NCBI GenBank assembly: GCA_036399815.1
Contig: DASWMK010000182.1
Span: forward strand, 1-34,156
Direction of reading: 5' to 3'
Length of the DNA stretch: 34,156 nt
DNA from: Acidimicrobiales bacterium
GTDB lineage: Bacteria; Actinomycetota; Acidimicrobiia; Acidimicrobiales; DASWMK01
Part shown: positions 1 through 7,737 of the stretch, in pieces
Layout: each line of letters starts with the position of its first letter
Numbering within the stretch: the first letter of the stretch is position 1
The notes under the pieces: model-generated
Seen by the model: the letters and a program-made list of their open reading frames with translations, nothing else
Told to the model about the DNA's origin: nothing
The model's database searches: none
Made by a program: the position numbers and the translations under genes

Positions 1-615
1 CGGGAAGAACGGGGTCAGGTACAGCGTGTCCGCGCCCAGCGCGGCGACGTGGTCGAGGTCGGCCTCGATCCCCGGCAGGTCGCCCCCGAACAGCTGCACC
101 ATGGCGGCCCGGCCGCCCCGCACGACAGGGTCGTCCCACGCCGCCGGCGTCGCCCACGACGGCCAGCCCACCCGCGCCGCCACCCCGGTCGAGGCGAACC
201 GGTCGGGCACCACCTCGTAGACGACGGCGTCGGCCAGCCACGACGGCGGGGCCGGCGCCGTCACCAGGCGGAAGTCGTGCTCGTCGGTCGGGTCGGCCCC
301 GAGCGTGCCGTCGCCGGTCACCCAGCGCTGGCCGCCCGGGCCGGCGACGAGGAAGCGGTACCGGGTGTCGGGGTTGGCCACCTCCACGTCGGCCGCCCAC
401 CACCCCCCGCCCGCCGCCCGCCCGGCGGCCACGGCGGCCGTCCACGCCGCCTCGCCGTCCGGGGTGGTCCGCACGTGCACCTCGTCCACCCCGGCCCCGT
501 CCGGCACCCACAGCCGCACCGGCACCCGGTCGCCCAGCGCCGGCGCGGCGGCGCCGACGTACCGGGGCGAGCCGTCGTGGTGGGGGAGGGCGAGGGGCGA
601 CGGGCCGGCCGTCAC
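1..615 (-). CDS. GH13-family alpha-glycosidase, N-terminal part (cut by window edge)
   Basis: The first 205 residues of a glycoside hydrolase are readable on the minus strand, starting at a GTG (615-613) that overlaps the malG stop as GTGA. Residues 1 to about 120 form a beta-rich N-terminal module like those of neopullulanase or maltogenic amylase types. The (beta/alpha)8 barrel begins near residue 130 with VVYEVVPDRFAS, and LYLTPFFP at 198-205 matches the conserved first GH13 region. The catalytic Asp/Glu residues lie beyond the window. In the family these enzymes cleave alpha-1,4 (sometimes alpha-1,6) glucosidic bonds. Being the last visible gene of the malEFG operon, it probably degrades imported maltodextrin in the cytoplasm, since I see no signal peptide. 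The exact specificity cannot be given. Confidence 0.85.
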   Translation of the reverse strand, partial: MTAGPSPLALPHHDGSPRYVGAAAPALGDRVPVRLWVPDGAGVDEVHVRTTPDGEAAWTAAVAAGRAAGGGWWAADVEVANPDTRYRFLVAGPGGQRWVTGDGTLGADPTDEHDFRLVTAPAPPSWLADAVVYEVVPDRFASTGVAARVGWPSWATPAAWDDPVVRGGRAAMVQLFGGDLPGIEADLDHVAALGADTLYLTPFFP

Positions 616-1556
616 CCCTTGACCGCGCCCTGGGTGAGCCCGGAGACGATGTAGCGCTGGAGGAACTGGAACAGCACGACCACCGGGACGCCGGCCAGCA
701 GCGCCCCGGCCGCGAACAGGCCCCAGCGGGCGTTGAACCGGTCCGACAGGAACCGGAACAGCCCGACCGACAGGGTGAAGTTGTCCGGGTCGCCCTGGCC
801 GAGCACGGCGCTGGCGAGGATGAAGTCGTTCAGCAGCAGGATGAACGAGAGCAGGCCGACGACGGCGAGGATGGGCGCCACCAGCGGCAGGATGATCTTC
901 ACGAACACCTGGGTGTGGGTGGCGCCGTCGACCTTGGCCGACTCGTCGAGCTCGATCGGGATCGTGTCGAAGAAGCCCTTCATGAGCCAGGTGTTCACGC
1001 CCATCGCCCCGCCCAGGTAGACGAGCATCAGGCCGGCCCTCGTGCCGAGGCCGATGCTCGGGAACACGTCCTTGATGTTCGTCATGATCACGAAGATGGC
1101 GACAAACGCCAGCAGCTGCGGGAACATCTGCACCAGCAGGATCGTGAGGATGCCGCCCCGTCGCCCCCGGAAGCGCATGCGGGAGAAGGCGTAGGCGGCC
1201 GAGGCGGACAGCACGGTGATGCCGACGGCCGAGCCGCCGGCGATCACCATCGAGTTCACGAACCACTTGCCGTACGGGATGGAGCCGTCGAACAGGCGGC
1301 GGTAGTTGTCGAGCGTCGGGTGGTCGGGGACGAGCCGCTGGCTGGTGAGGCTCCCGGTCGGGTTGACCGACGCCGACACGATCCAGACGATCGGGAACAG
1401 GGCGAACGCCACCGCCGCCAGGGCGACGAGGTGGCGCCACCCGACCCGCCTGGCCCACCGGCCGGTGCCGCCGCGCGCCGTGCGGGCGACGGCCGCCCGC
1501 TCGCCCGCTCGCTGCACCCGCCCGGCCGCCGCGGCCGGCGCGTCGACGGTCGTCAT
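612..1556 (-). CDS. malG: Maltose/maltodextrin-type ABC transporter permease, MalG-like
   Basis: This 314-residue inner-membrane permease has a basic cytoplasmic N-terminus (about 1-40) and roughly six hydrophobic segments, the first near 41-62 (HLVALAAVAFALFPIVWIVS). The cytoplasmic EAA loop that docks on the ATPase is clear around residues 201-220 (ELDESAKVDGATHTQVFVKI). Length and the C-terminal RYIVSGLTQGAVKG ending are typical of MalG. The ATG at 1556 overlaps the malF stop as ATGA, which implies translational coupling. With MalF it would form the transmembrane channel fed by the MalE lipoprotein. No ATPase gene lies nearby, so a MalK/MsiK-type ATPase encoded elsewhere is inferred. Confidence 0.93.
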   Translation of the reverse strand: MTTVDAPAAAAGRVQRAGERAAVARTARGGTGRWARRVGWRHLVALAAVAFALFPIVWIVSASVNPTGSLTSQRLVPDHPTLDNYRRLFDGSIPYGKWFVNSMVIAGGSAVGITVLSASAAYAFSRMRFRGRRGGILTILLVQMFPQLLAFVAIFVIMTNIKDVFPSIGLGTRAGLMLVYLGGAMGVNTWLMKGFFDTIPIELDESAKVDGATHTQVFVKIILPLVAPILAVVGLLSFILLLNDFILASAVLGQGDPDNFTLSVGLFRFLSDRFNARWGLFAAGALLAGVPVVVLFQFLQRYIVSGLTQGAVKG

Positions 1557-3100
1557 CGCAGGTCCTCCAGCGCCCTCGTGCGGCGGAAGCTGATCGCCGA
1601 GATCGCCGCGACCATCACGAAGATCAGCATGGAGATGGCGGAGGCGAACCCGAAGTCGGCGCCCCGCCCGCCCTCGAAGGCGAGGCGGTACGTGTAGCTG
1701 ATCAGGATGTCGGTGTGCCCGGCCGGCGTCTGGGCGCCGATGATCGGCGGGCCGCCCCGGTTCAGCAGGTAGATCACGTTGAAGTTGTTGAAGTTGAAGG
1801 CGAACGAGGCGATCAGCAGCGGCGCCAGGCTGATCAGCAGCAGCGGGAACGTCACCCGCCGGAAGGCCGTCCACGCGGTGGCCCCGTCCACGTACGCGGC
1901 CTCCCTGAGCTCGTTCGGGATGGCCTGGAGCGCGCCGGTGCAGACGAGGAACATGTACGGGAAGCCGAGCCAGGTGTTGACGAGCAGCACCGACGCCTTG
2001 GCGAGGGTCGGGTCCCGCAGCCACTCCACGTCCATGCCGAGCATCCGGTTCACCGCGCCGAACTCGGCGTTGAGGAGGCCGGCCCAGATGAGCGCGGTCA
2101 TGAAGCTCGGCAGCGCGTACGGCACGACGAGCAGCGACCGGTAGACCCGCCGGCCCCGCAGCCCGGGGTGGTCGAGGGCGACGGCGAGGCCGAGGCCGAC
2201 CGCGAACGTCAGCACCACCGACAGCACGGCGAACGCGTAGTTCCACACGAGCACCCGCAGGAACGGGCCGCGGATGGCCTCCGAGTCGAGGATGCGGGTG
2301 TAGTTGTCGAGCCCGACGACGGTGCGCCAGCCCGGCTCCAGCCGGTCGCCGCCGTCGCCCCGGAACTGGCCGTCGACCGGCCGGTAGACCTCGCCGGTCT
2401 CGGTGTTCGTGATCGTGTCGGCGGCCTCGTCGTAGCGCAGCACGCTCTCGACGAGCGCGGCCGACGTCGCCGTCTGGAGCCGGATGATGCCCTCGTCGGT
2501 CGGCACCTCGAGGTCGAGCAGCTCCCGCCCCCTGGCGTTGGCGTCCCGCAGGCCGAGCGGCGACCACCCCTCGACGGCGTCGGGCGGCTCGTCCACCTCC
2601 TCGGCGCCCTCGGCGGTGCCGAGGAACGTCGTGCCGTCCTCGTCGGTCAGGTAGAGGCCGAGCTCGCCGTCGTCGGACTCGAGCGGGGTCACCGTGAACC
2701 GGGGCGCGTCGGGCGTCGCCCGCACGGAGCTGCGCAGGATCTGCTCGAGGGCCTGGTCCTTCGAGAGGATGTTGCCGGTGCTGTAGTTGGTGAACGAGAT
2801 GTAGGCCGAGTAGGCGACGGGATAGACCTGGAACGCCAGCATGAACAGCGTCCCGGGCAGGAGCCACTTGAGCGGGATGGCCCTTCGGCTCAGGTAGACG
2901 AGGTCGACGGCGACGGTGGCGACGACGGCCGAGGTCGCCGCCACCCACGCCCCCTGCTCGACGAGGCGGGGGAGGGCGAACAGCGTGGTGGCGTTGACGA
3001 CGCCGAGCAGCGCCAGCTTGGCCAGCAGCCCGGCCGTGGACCGGCTCGCGGGCCGGAGGGCGAAGGCCCCCCGGCCCCGTCGTGCCGTGGTCCCCGCCAC
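1553..3100 (-). CDS. malF: Maltose/maltodextrin-type ABC transporter permease, MalF-like with large P2 loop
   Basis: This is a 515-residue permease. Hydrophobic segments lie near 24-43, 50-70 and 78-100, followed by a long polar insert of about 165 residues (roughly 105-270), then the remaining membrane helices. Such a big extracytoplasmic loop between the early helices is the hallmark of MalF (the P2 loop that grips the binding protein) and separates it from shorter sugar permeases. An EAA motif sits at about 395-420 (ELREAAYVDGATAWTAFRRV). The gene starts 6 nt after the malE stop and overlaps malG by 4 nt. The insert is rich in Asp/Glu, as expected for a loop outside the membrane in this organism. 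Confidence 0.93.
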   Translation of the reverse strand: MAGTTARRGRGAFALRPASRSTAGLLAKLALLGVVNATTLFALPRLVEQGAWVAATSAVVATVAVDLVYLSRRAIPLKWLLPGTLFMLAFQVYPVAYSAYISFTNYSTGNILSKDQALEQILRSSVRATPDAPRFTVTPLESDDGELGLYLTDEDGTTFLGTAEGAEEVDEPPDAVEGWSPLGLRDANARGRELLDLEVPTDEGIIRLQTATSAALVESVLRYDEAADTITNTETGEVYRPVDGQFRGDGGDRLEPGWRTVVGLDNYTRILDSEAIRGPFLRVLVWNYAFAVLSVVLTFAVGLGLAVALDHPGLRGRRVYRSLLVVPYALPSFMTALIWAGLLNAEFGAVNRMLGMDVEWLRDPTLAKASVLLVNTWLGFPYMFLVCTGALQAIPNELREAAYVDGATAWTAFRRVTFPLLLISLAPLLIASFAFNFNNFNVIYLLNRGGPPIIGAQTPAGHTDILISYTYRLAFEGGRGADFGFASAISMLIFVMVAAISAISFRRTRALEDLR

Positions 3101-3106
3101 GTCGGG

Positions 3107-4453
3107 CTACTCGCCCTCTTCGATCAACGTCCTGATCTGGTCGGCGGCGTCGGTGAACGCCTGGCGGGGGTCGCCCTGGCCGGTGAGCACGAGCTGGTAG
3201 GCGTCGGTCCACGCGCTCCACACCGAGCCCATCTCGGGGATGGCGGGGAGCGGCTCGCCGTTGGCCCCGGCGGCCTGGAAGCCGGCGATGTCGGGGTCGT
3301 CGCTCACCTGCTCGAACGCCGCGGTGAGGGCCGGGGGCCGGCCGCCGGCCTCGAACAGGGCCACCTGGGCCTCCTCGTTGGCCATGAAGTCGACGAGGAA
3401 CGTCTGGGCGGCGAGCGGGTTCTCGGCCTGGGCCGACACCATGAACCCCTGCACGCCGACGAACGGCTTGGGCTCGCCGCCGGCCACCGGCGGGATGGGC
3501 TCGACCACGTACGGCACGCCGGTGGCGGCGAAGCCGGTGTCCTCCTGGGTGATGGCCCACGGGCCGGTGATGGCGAACGGGGCCCGCCCGCTGCCGAAGG
3601 ACTCGATCATCACGTCGTAGGTCGTCTCCGAGCTGATCAGCCCTTGGTCGGCCCACTGGGCGAACGCCTCGGCGGCCGCCAGCCCGCCCTCGCTGTCGAT
3701 GCCGAGGTCGGTCGGGTCGTAGCTGCCGTCGTCGCCGCGGCCGAACACGTAGCCGCCGAGCGCGGTGAACAGCGGGTAGTTGTGGAACGGGTCGCCCGGG
3801 TCCTCCTGGACGGCGAGGGGGACGTCGACCTGCCCCTCCGCCTTCAGGTCGAGGGCCGTCTGGGCCAGCTCCTCGAAGGTGGCCGGCGCCTCGGGGACGA
3901 GGTCGGTGTTGCGGATGAGGGCGACGTTCTCGACCGCGTACGGGAGGCCGTAGAGCTGGCCGTCGTAGGTGAACGCGTCGATGGCGACGGGGTTGAACTC
4001 CTCGGCCCGGTCGCCCAGGTCGACGGGGGCGACGACGCCGCTCGTGACGAGCTGGCCCAGCCAGTCGTGGGCGCCGATGATGATGTCCGGGCCCTCGCCG
4101 GCCGGCCCGGCGACGGTCAGCCGGTCGCGGATGTCGTCGAAGCCGAGCTCCTGCACGGCGACGGTGAGGTCGTTCTCCTCGCCGAACTGCTCGACGAAGG
4201 GCTGGATCACCGGCGTCCGCGTGTCGTCGGCCCAGATCACGAGGTCGGCGTCGGCCCTGACGACCTCCTCGCCCTCCTCCTCGCCCTCGGCGGCGGTGGT
4301 GGTGGTCGTCTCCTCCTCGGCCGCCTCGGTGGTGCTCGTGGTCGTCGAGTCCTCGGCCGCCGTCTCGTCGCCGTCGTCGTCCCCGCCGCACCCGGCGGCG
4401 AGCAGGGTCAGGACGGCGAGGACGGCGAGCACCAGCTTCCAGCGTGCGCGCAT
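3107..4453 (-). CDS. malE: Sugar-binding lipoprotein of the ABC transporter, MalE-like
   Basis: This 448-residue solute-binding protein starts with a lipoprotein signal: MRARWK, a hydrophobic stretch, then the lipobox LAAGC with the lipidated Cys near residue 22. A low-complexity Asp/Glu/Thr linker (about 24-68) tethers the domain to the membrane. The mature part from about 70 has the fold signature of family 1 binding proteins (DLVIWADDTRTPVI; GPDIIIGAHDWLGQLV). It would capture malto-oligosaccharides outside the cell and hand them to MalFG; the substrate is inferred from MalF and the GH13 gene downstream. AAGGGAA lies 6 nt before the ATG. A possible -10 box (TAGTGT on the minus strand, 4530-4525) gives a leader of about 65 nt, but no convincing -35 or MalR/LacI operator is visible. 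Confidence 0.93.
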   Translation of the reverse strand: MRARWKLVLAVLAVLTLLAAGCGGDDDGDETAAEDSTTTSTTEAAEEETTTTTAAEGEEEGEEVVRADADLVIWADDTRTPVIQPFVEQFGEENDLTVAVQELGFDDIRDRLTVAGPAGEGPDIIIGAHDWLGQLVTSGVVAPVDLGDRAEEFNPVAIDAFTYDGQLYGLPYAVENVALIRNTDLVPEAPATFEELAQTALDLKAEGQVDVPLAVQEDPGDPFHNYPLFTALGGYVFGRGDDGSYDPTDLGIDSEGGLAAAEAFAQWADQGLISSETTYDVMIESFGSGRAPFAITGPWAITQEDTGFAATGVPYVVEPIPPVAGGEPKPFVGVQGFMVSAQAENPLAAQTFLVDFMANEEAQVALFEAGGRPPALTAAFEQVSDDPDIAGFQAAGANGEPLPAIPEMGSVWSAWTDAYQLVLTGQGDPRQAFTDAADQIRTLIEEGE

Positions 4454-5082
4454 GGCGTTCCCTTCGGTGGGGCCGGTCGGGTCTGGCGCCGCCTCCGACC
4501 GCTGCCCGTCGGGGCGACGCCGTCACACTAGGTGCCGCCCGTCAGGGGCGTGCACGGCGCCGTCGCCAGGCCGCGCCGGTCGCCCGATCAGCGCGCGATC
4601 CATCGGCGTGCCGCGGGTGCGAGTGCGGAGTAGAAGCGGGACGCTCGCCAGCCGGGTCGCCCCGTCGCCGGCCCCCCGCCACGTCATCCGAGGAAAGCGC
4701 TCGCGCTCGCACTCGCGCCGCACTCCGCATAAGGAAGCAGTCGGCGTCAGGAAACGGCGCATGCCGCGCTTGTTCACGACTGCTCGCGCCGAATCTGGAA
4801 CTGCCAGCGTGCTGGCTCCGGACCATTACGACGCGGTGTAGCGGTGATAGCGATAGATCGATCCGTATTTACGCACTCGTCGAGGAGGCTCAACCTCGCG
4901 CGTGAGCAGGTGTGCGGCAAGAAAGCGCTGCCATACCACTTCGGCGATAGCAGATATTGCCTGGGGGGTATTCACGCTACACACACAAGAACGTCCCCGA
5001 ACGACACCTCATGAAGCAGAACCTACGGCGACGTAGACAGAGGCGCACTTAGTCCCACACTGTCGGGAGCGCCGAACGACGG
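4454..5082. other. 629-base stretch without a convincing gene, left side of AT-richer islet
   Basis: The first 100 bases are the leader and promoter zone of malE. From about 4700 the composition falls clearly below that of the flanks and stays low through the DUF4062 gene. Open frames of 84-94 codons on the minus strand (4523-4826) show no recognisable motif, no good ribosome site and Arg/Pro-rich shadow composition, so I do not call them. A small inverted repeat (CGAGG 4881-4885 with CCTCG 4894-4898) is too short to interpret. I see no tRNA, integrase or long direct repeat that would mark an element boundary. Confidence 0.5.
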
Positions 5083-6141
5083 CTACAACGAGCCGGGTCC
5101 CTTGGAGGTCTCTTCGTCGCCCTTCTGTGCGACGTCCTCGGCCTCGGGCAGTGGTTCAGCGTGCAGCGATAGTTGACGGACCTCCTTCAGTAGCTCGCGA
5201 CCTAATGAGGCGAGCGTCCAATAGTCATTATCATCATTGACTGAGTGACGTCGGGCGCTAGGTTCAACGAGCCCTAAAGCCACCAAGTCGGCCAGGATGG
5301 CCCTCACCTGATTCATCGCGGTGAGGTCCCAAGGACTATTGATTGCCGCATGCATTGCGAGCGTCTGGGACAATGAAGTCGTGGAGTCCTCTGTCACCAA
5401 TGACGGAGCAAGCCAATAGAAGATGTCAAAGAGCGAGGTCTCTGGACTGTCCTCCCAGGGTTGCGAGGGCCTCCGCCGGAAATTGTATTGAACGGTATTA
5501 CTCTCTAGGGCGCGGCGGACATCGAAAACTCGCCTTTTCTCATCGGCTCTCGACTGTCGTTTCGCGTCATCGAGTTGTTGCCGCAGGGCGGCGTTCTCGG
5601 CACTTAGCCGTGTCAGCTCCGCCATCACGGCTGGGCTCGCGACGGACGTACTCGCTCGCACCCAGCCCTCTCGTGGGTACGCCGTGAACGCCTTCATGAG
5701 CGCCACCACACATTTGGCATGCAGTTCGTCCGAATTTCTCCAGAAGTCTACGAGTCTCTCCTTGACCCGTGCTTTGAAGTCTTCAAGGCCGGCAAGCGCA
5801 ATCGGATCCTTGTCGACTCGGTCCGCGGGCCATTCAGCCTTCTCATCGATGAGGAATGCCAGTACGGGGACTCCTCTGGTTACTGCATACTCATACTCGC
5901 GGCGTGTGTAGCTCTGTCCGTCCTCAAGGGTCGACCCGTATCTATGCGCGAGTATTGCAATGTAGTAATCACTCTCATCGATGTGTCGCTGAATGATCCG
6001 CCATTGCTCCTCGTCGGCAGCGCTAAACATCTCCATGCCGACGGGAATGTGACCCATCTCTAATACGGCGCGCACAACAGTCTCGCGCTCAATTCTAAGA
6101 TCCTCATATGTCGAACTGACGAATATTTGATACTTCTGCAT
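5083..6141 (-). CDS. DUF4062-domain protein with coiled coil and C-terminal winged-helix-like region
   Basis: This 352-residue protein opens with the DUF4062 signature (QIFVSSTYEDLRIERETV, residues 5-22), continued by a HxDESDYYIAILAHRYGS-like strand-turn segment (53-70) and YEYAVTRGVPVLAFLID (83-99). DUF4062 is known as an N-terminal module of NTPase/STAND-like and defence-associated proteins; its fold is usually described as TIR-like, and its activity here is unknown. A short coiled coil follows at about 172-200 (ELTRLSAENAALRQQLDD). Residues about 270-325 look like a winged helix, with alternating helices and a DYWTLASLGRELL ending. No P-loop NTPase domain is present. The gene stands alone, in sequence far poorer in G+C than its neighbours (samples of 45% and 52% against 78%), pointing to horizontal acquisition. 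GGGGGG precedes the ATG by about 4 nt. An antiphage role is only a guess. Confidence 0.85.
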   Translation of the reverse strand: MQKYQIFVSSTYEDLRIERETVVRAVLEMGHIPVGMEMFSAADEEQWRIIQRHIDESDYYIAILAHRYGSTLEDGQSYTRREYEYAVTRGVPVLAFLIDEKAEWPADRVDKDPIALAGLEDFKARVKERLVDFWRNSDELHAKCVVALMKAFTAYPREGWVRASTSVASPAVMAELTRLSAENAALRQQLDDAKRQSRADEKRRVFDVRRALESNTVQYNFRRRPSQPWEDSPETSLFDIFYWLAPSLVTEDSTTSLSQTLAMHAAINSPWDLTAMNQVRAILADLVALGLVEPSARRHSVNDDNDYWTLASLGRELLKEVRQLSLHAEPLPEAEDVAQKGDEETSKGPGSL

Positions 6142-6179
6142 CTACCCCCCGGAACAAAAACCGGCACAGTGCCTAGAGC

Positions 6180-6185
6180 ATTGTA
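6180..6185 (-). promoter_or_regulatory. Probable -10 box for the DUF4062 gene
   Basis: Read on the minus strand the hexamer is TACAAT inside GCTATACAAT, one of the best sigma-70-type -10 matches in the window, and it lies in AT-richer DNA just upstream of the DUF4062 start. It would give a leader of about 30-35 nt carrying the GGGGGG ribosome site. The -35 position reads ACCCCA-like and is poor. A small hairpin (CCCC-GAT-GGGG, 6197-6207) overlaps the -35 area. Confidence 0.4.
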
Positions 6186-6294
6186 TAGCGGGAGCCCCCC
6201 GATGGGGTTGGACGGACGGTTTCATGCGAGAAGAAGGCAAGTCAGGCCGCCCGACCTCGTGGTGCACCGGCCGATCGTCGCATCGCGGCCTCGG

Positions 6295-6300
6295 TACAGT
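6295..6300 (+). promoter_or_regulatory. TACAGT -10-like box, leaderless start of the MDMPI-like gene
   Basis: TACAGT ends 8 nt before the GTG at 6309, while no Shine-Dalgarno-like purine run precedes that GTG. With a start site 6-8 nt past the box the transcript would begin at or next to the start codon, as in leaderless actinobacterial mRNAs. Confidence 0.45.
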
Positions 6301-6308
6301 CCGCCGCC

Positions 6309-7118
6309 GTGCGCGACCTCGCCGGCGAGCTCCTCGACGCCATCGACCGGGCCGGCGGCCAGGTGACCGACCTTCTTCGCTCGGCCGCCCCGGGCGACGC
6401 CGAACGCCGGCTGCCGGGGTCGTCGTGGACGGTCGGCGACACGGCCGCCCACCTCGCCGACGGCACCGGGTCCTACGTCGACTACCTCAACGGCTCCACC
6501 GAGTCGTGGGCCGACCTGAGCGACCTGCCCGGCGGGTCCCTGGCGGCCAGCAACGCCCGCCACCTCGCGGAGGTCGCCGACCGCGACCTCGGGTCCCTCG
6601 CCGACGCCATCGACGCCCGGCTGGCCGAGGTCGCCGTGGCCGCCGGGGCGCTCGACGGCGACGACCGGGTGTTCTGGCACGGGCTCGACGTCCCCCTCGC
6701 CACCTTCCTCGCCGCCGGCCTCGGCGAGCTGCTCGTCCACGGGCTCGACATGGCGAAGGTGCTCGAGCGGCCGTGGCCCATCCCGCCGGGCGAGGCCGCC
6801 ATGGTCGCCGAAGGCCTGGTGCCCCTCCTGCACCTGCTCGTGGCCGAGGAGGCGGCGAAGGGCGTCCGCGTGACCTACGAGCTCCGCCTACGCGGCGGCG
6901 GGACGGCGACCCTGGCGTTCCGCGATGGCGCGCTGGACGCCCGCATGGGGCCGGCCCCCGACGCCGACTGCCGGGTCAGCGCCGACCCGGTCGCCTTCCT
7001 CCTCGTCGCCTACGGCCGGCGCAGCCAGTGGTCCGCCGCCGCCACCGGCAAGCTCCTGGCGTGGGGCCGCAAGCCGTGGGCGGCGTTCCGCCTGACGAGC
7101 CTCCTCGTCCCGCCCTGA
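6309..7118 (+). CDS. Maleylpyruvate isomerase (MDMPI)-type N-terminal plus SCP2-like C-terminal protein
   Basis: This 269-residue protein belongs to the mycothiol-dependent maleylpyruvate isomerase / DinB-like group. The N-terminal four-helix bundle (about 1-165) keeps a plausible metal triad, His48 (TAAHLADG) and Glu140/His144 (GELLVHGLDMAK), matching the His, Glu-x3-His arrangement of the zinc enzymes. The C-terminal third (about 180-269) resembles an SCP2-type pocket (CRVSADPVAFLLVAYGRRSQ). Most family members are uncharacterised thiol- or metal-dependent proteins, so the isomerase reaction should not be assumed. GTG at 6309 is used; it has no ribosome site but a -10 box 8 nt upstream. It is 19 nt before the AlkB-like gene. 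Confidence 0.85.
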   Translation: MRDLAGELLDAIDRAGGQVTDLLRSAAPGDAERRLPGSSWTVGDTAAHLADGTGSYVDYLNGSTESWADLSDLPGGSLAASNARHLAEVADRDLGSLADAIDARLAEVAVAAGALDGDDRVFWHGLDVPLATFLAAGLGELLVHGLDMAKVLERPWPIPPGEAAMVAEGLVPLLHLLVAEEAAKGVRVTYELRLRGGGTATLAFRDGALDARMGPAPDADCRVSADPVAFLLVAYGRRSQWSAAATGKLLAWGRKPWAAFRLTSLLVPP

Positions 7119-7125
7119 GCGTCCC

Positions 7126-7131
7126 TAGGCT
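7126..7131 (+). promoter_or_regulatory. TAGGCT -10-like box, leaderless start of the AlkB-like gene
   Basis: TAGGCT is followed by 6 nt and then the GTG at 7138. This places the transcription start on the start codon. The box is in the 19-nt gap after the preceding stop, so the AlkB-like gene may have its own promoter besides any read-through. Confidence 0.45.
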
Positions 7132-7137
7132 GGGGCG

Positions 7138-7737
7138 GTGGCCCTGGCCTGGCAGCCGACCCTGTTCGGGGCGAGCGCGCCGGCGGCCGACGCCGGCTTC
7201 GCCACGCTCGCCCGCACCGACCTCGACGGCGAGGCCTGGGTCGACCACGCCCCCGGCTGGCTGACCGGCGCCGACGACGTGTTCGCCGAGGCCCTCGAGC
7301 GGGCGCCGTGGGAGGGCCGCACCGTCCGCATGTACGACCAGCGCCTCGAGCAGCCCCGGCTCACGGCCCACGGCTGGGACGCGGCCCCGGCCGTGGTCGA
7401 GGACATGCGCCGGCTGCTGTCCGACCGCTACGGCGTCGACCTCGTGTCGGTGGGGTGGAACCTCTACCGCGACGGCCGGGACAGCGTCGCCTGGCACGGC
7501 GACCGGGTGGCGAGGACGATGCCGACGGCGACCGTCGCCATCGTCTCCCTTGGCGGCCGGCGGCGGTTCCTGCTGCGGCCGAAGGGCGGCGGCCGGTCGG
7601 TGCGCTTCGAGGTCGCCTCGGGCGACCTGCTGGTGATGGGCGGCAGCTGCCAGCGCACCTGGCAGCACAGCATCCCGAAGGTGGCGGTGGCCGCGCCCAG
7701 GATCTCGATCACCTTCCGCCACGCCTACGACCGCTAG
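7138..7737 (+). CDS. AlkB-like 2-oxoglutarate/Fe(II)-dependent dioxygenase
   Basis: This 199-residue protein carries the complete AlkB signature: NLYRDGRDSVAWHGD with Fe ligands His120 and Asp122, the distal His177 (TWQHSIPK) and the 2-oxoglutarate-binding Arg188 and Arg194 in PRISITFR. The family removes alkyl lesions such as 1-methyladenine and 3-methylcytosine from nucleic acids by oxidative demethylation, releasing formaldehyde. The length and compact layout fit single-domain bacterial or ALKBH2/3-like enzymes. The stop overlaps that of the convergent hutI gene by three bases (7734-7737 zone), leaving no room for a terminator. DNA or RNA repair is inferred from the family. Confidence 0.93.
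   Translation: MALAWQPTLFGASAPAADAGFATLARTDLDGEAWVDHAPGWLTGADDVFAEALERAPWEGRTVRMYDQRLEQPRLTAHGWDAAPAVVEDMRRLLSDRYGVDLVSVGWNLYRDGRDSVAWHGDRVARTMPTATVAIVSLGGRRRFLLRPKGGGRSVRFEVASGDLLVMGGSCQRTWQHSIPKVAVAAPRISITFRHAYDR

Noticed and set aside
1715-4531. Very long plus-strand open frame (938 codons) opposite malF and malE
   Set aside because: It is antisense to two well-supported genes, is low-complexity Arg/Gly/Glu/Val, and has no motif. GC-rich codon bias creates such shadows.
4523-4826. Two overlapping 84-94 codon minus-strand frames upstream of malE
   Set aside because: No ribosome site, no homology-like motif and mutually incompatible frames.
4881-4898. Small inverted repeat CGAGG/CCTCG
   Set aside because: Five base pairs in GC-rich DNA is expected by chance.
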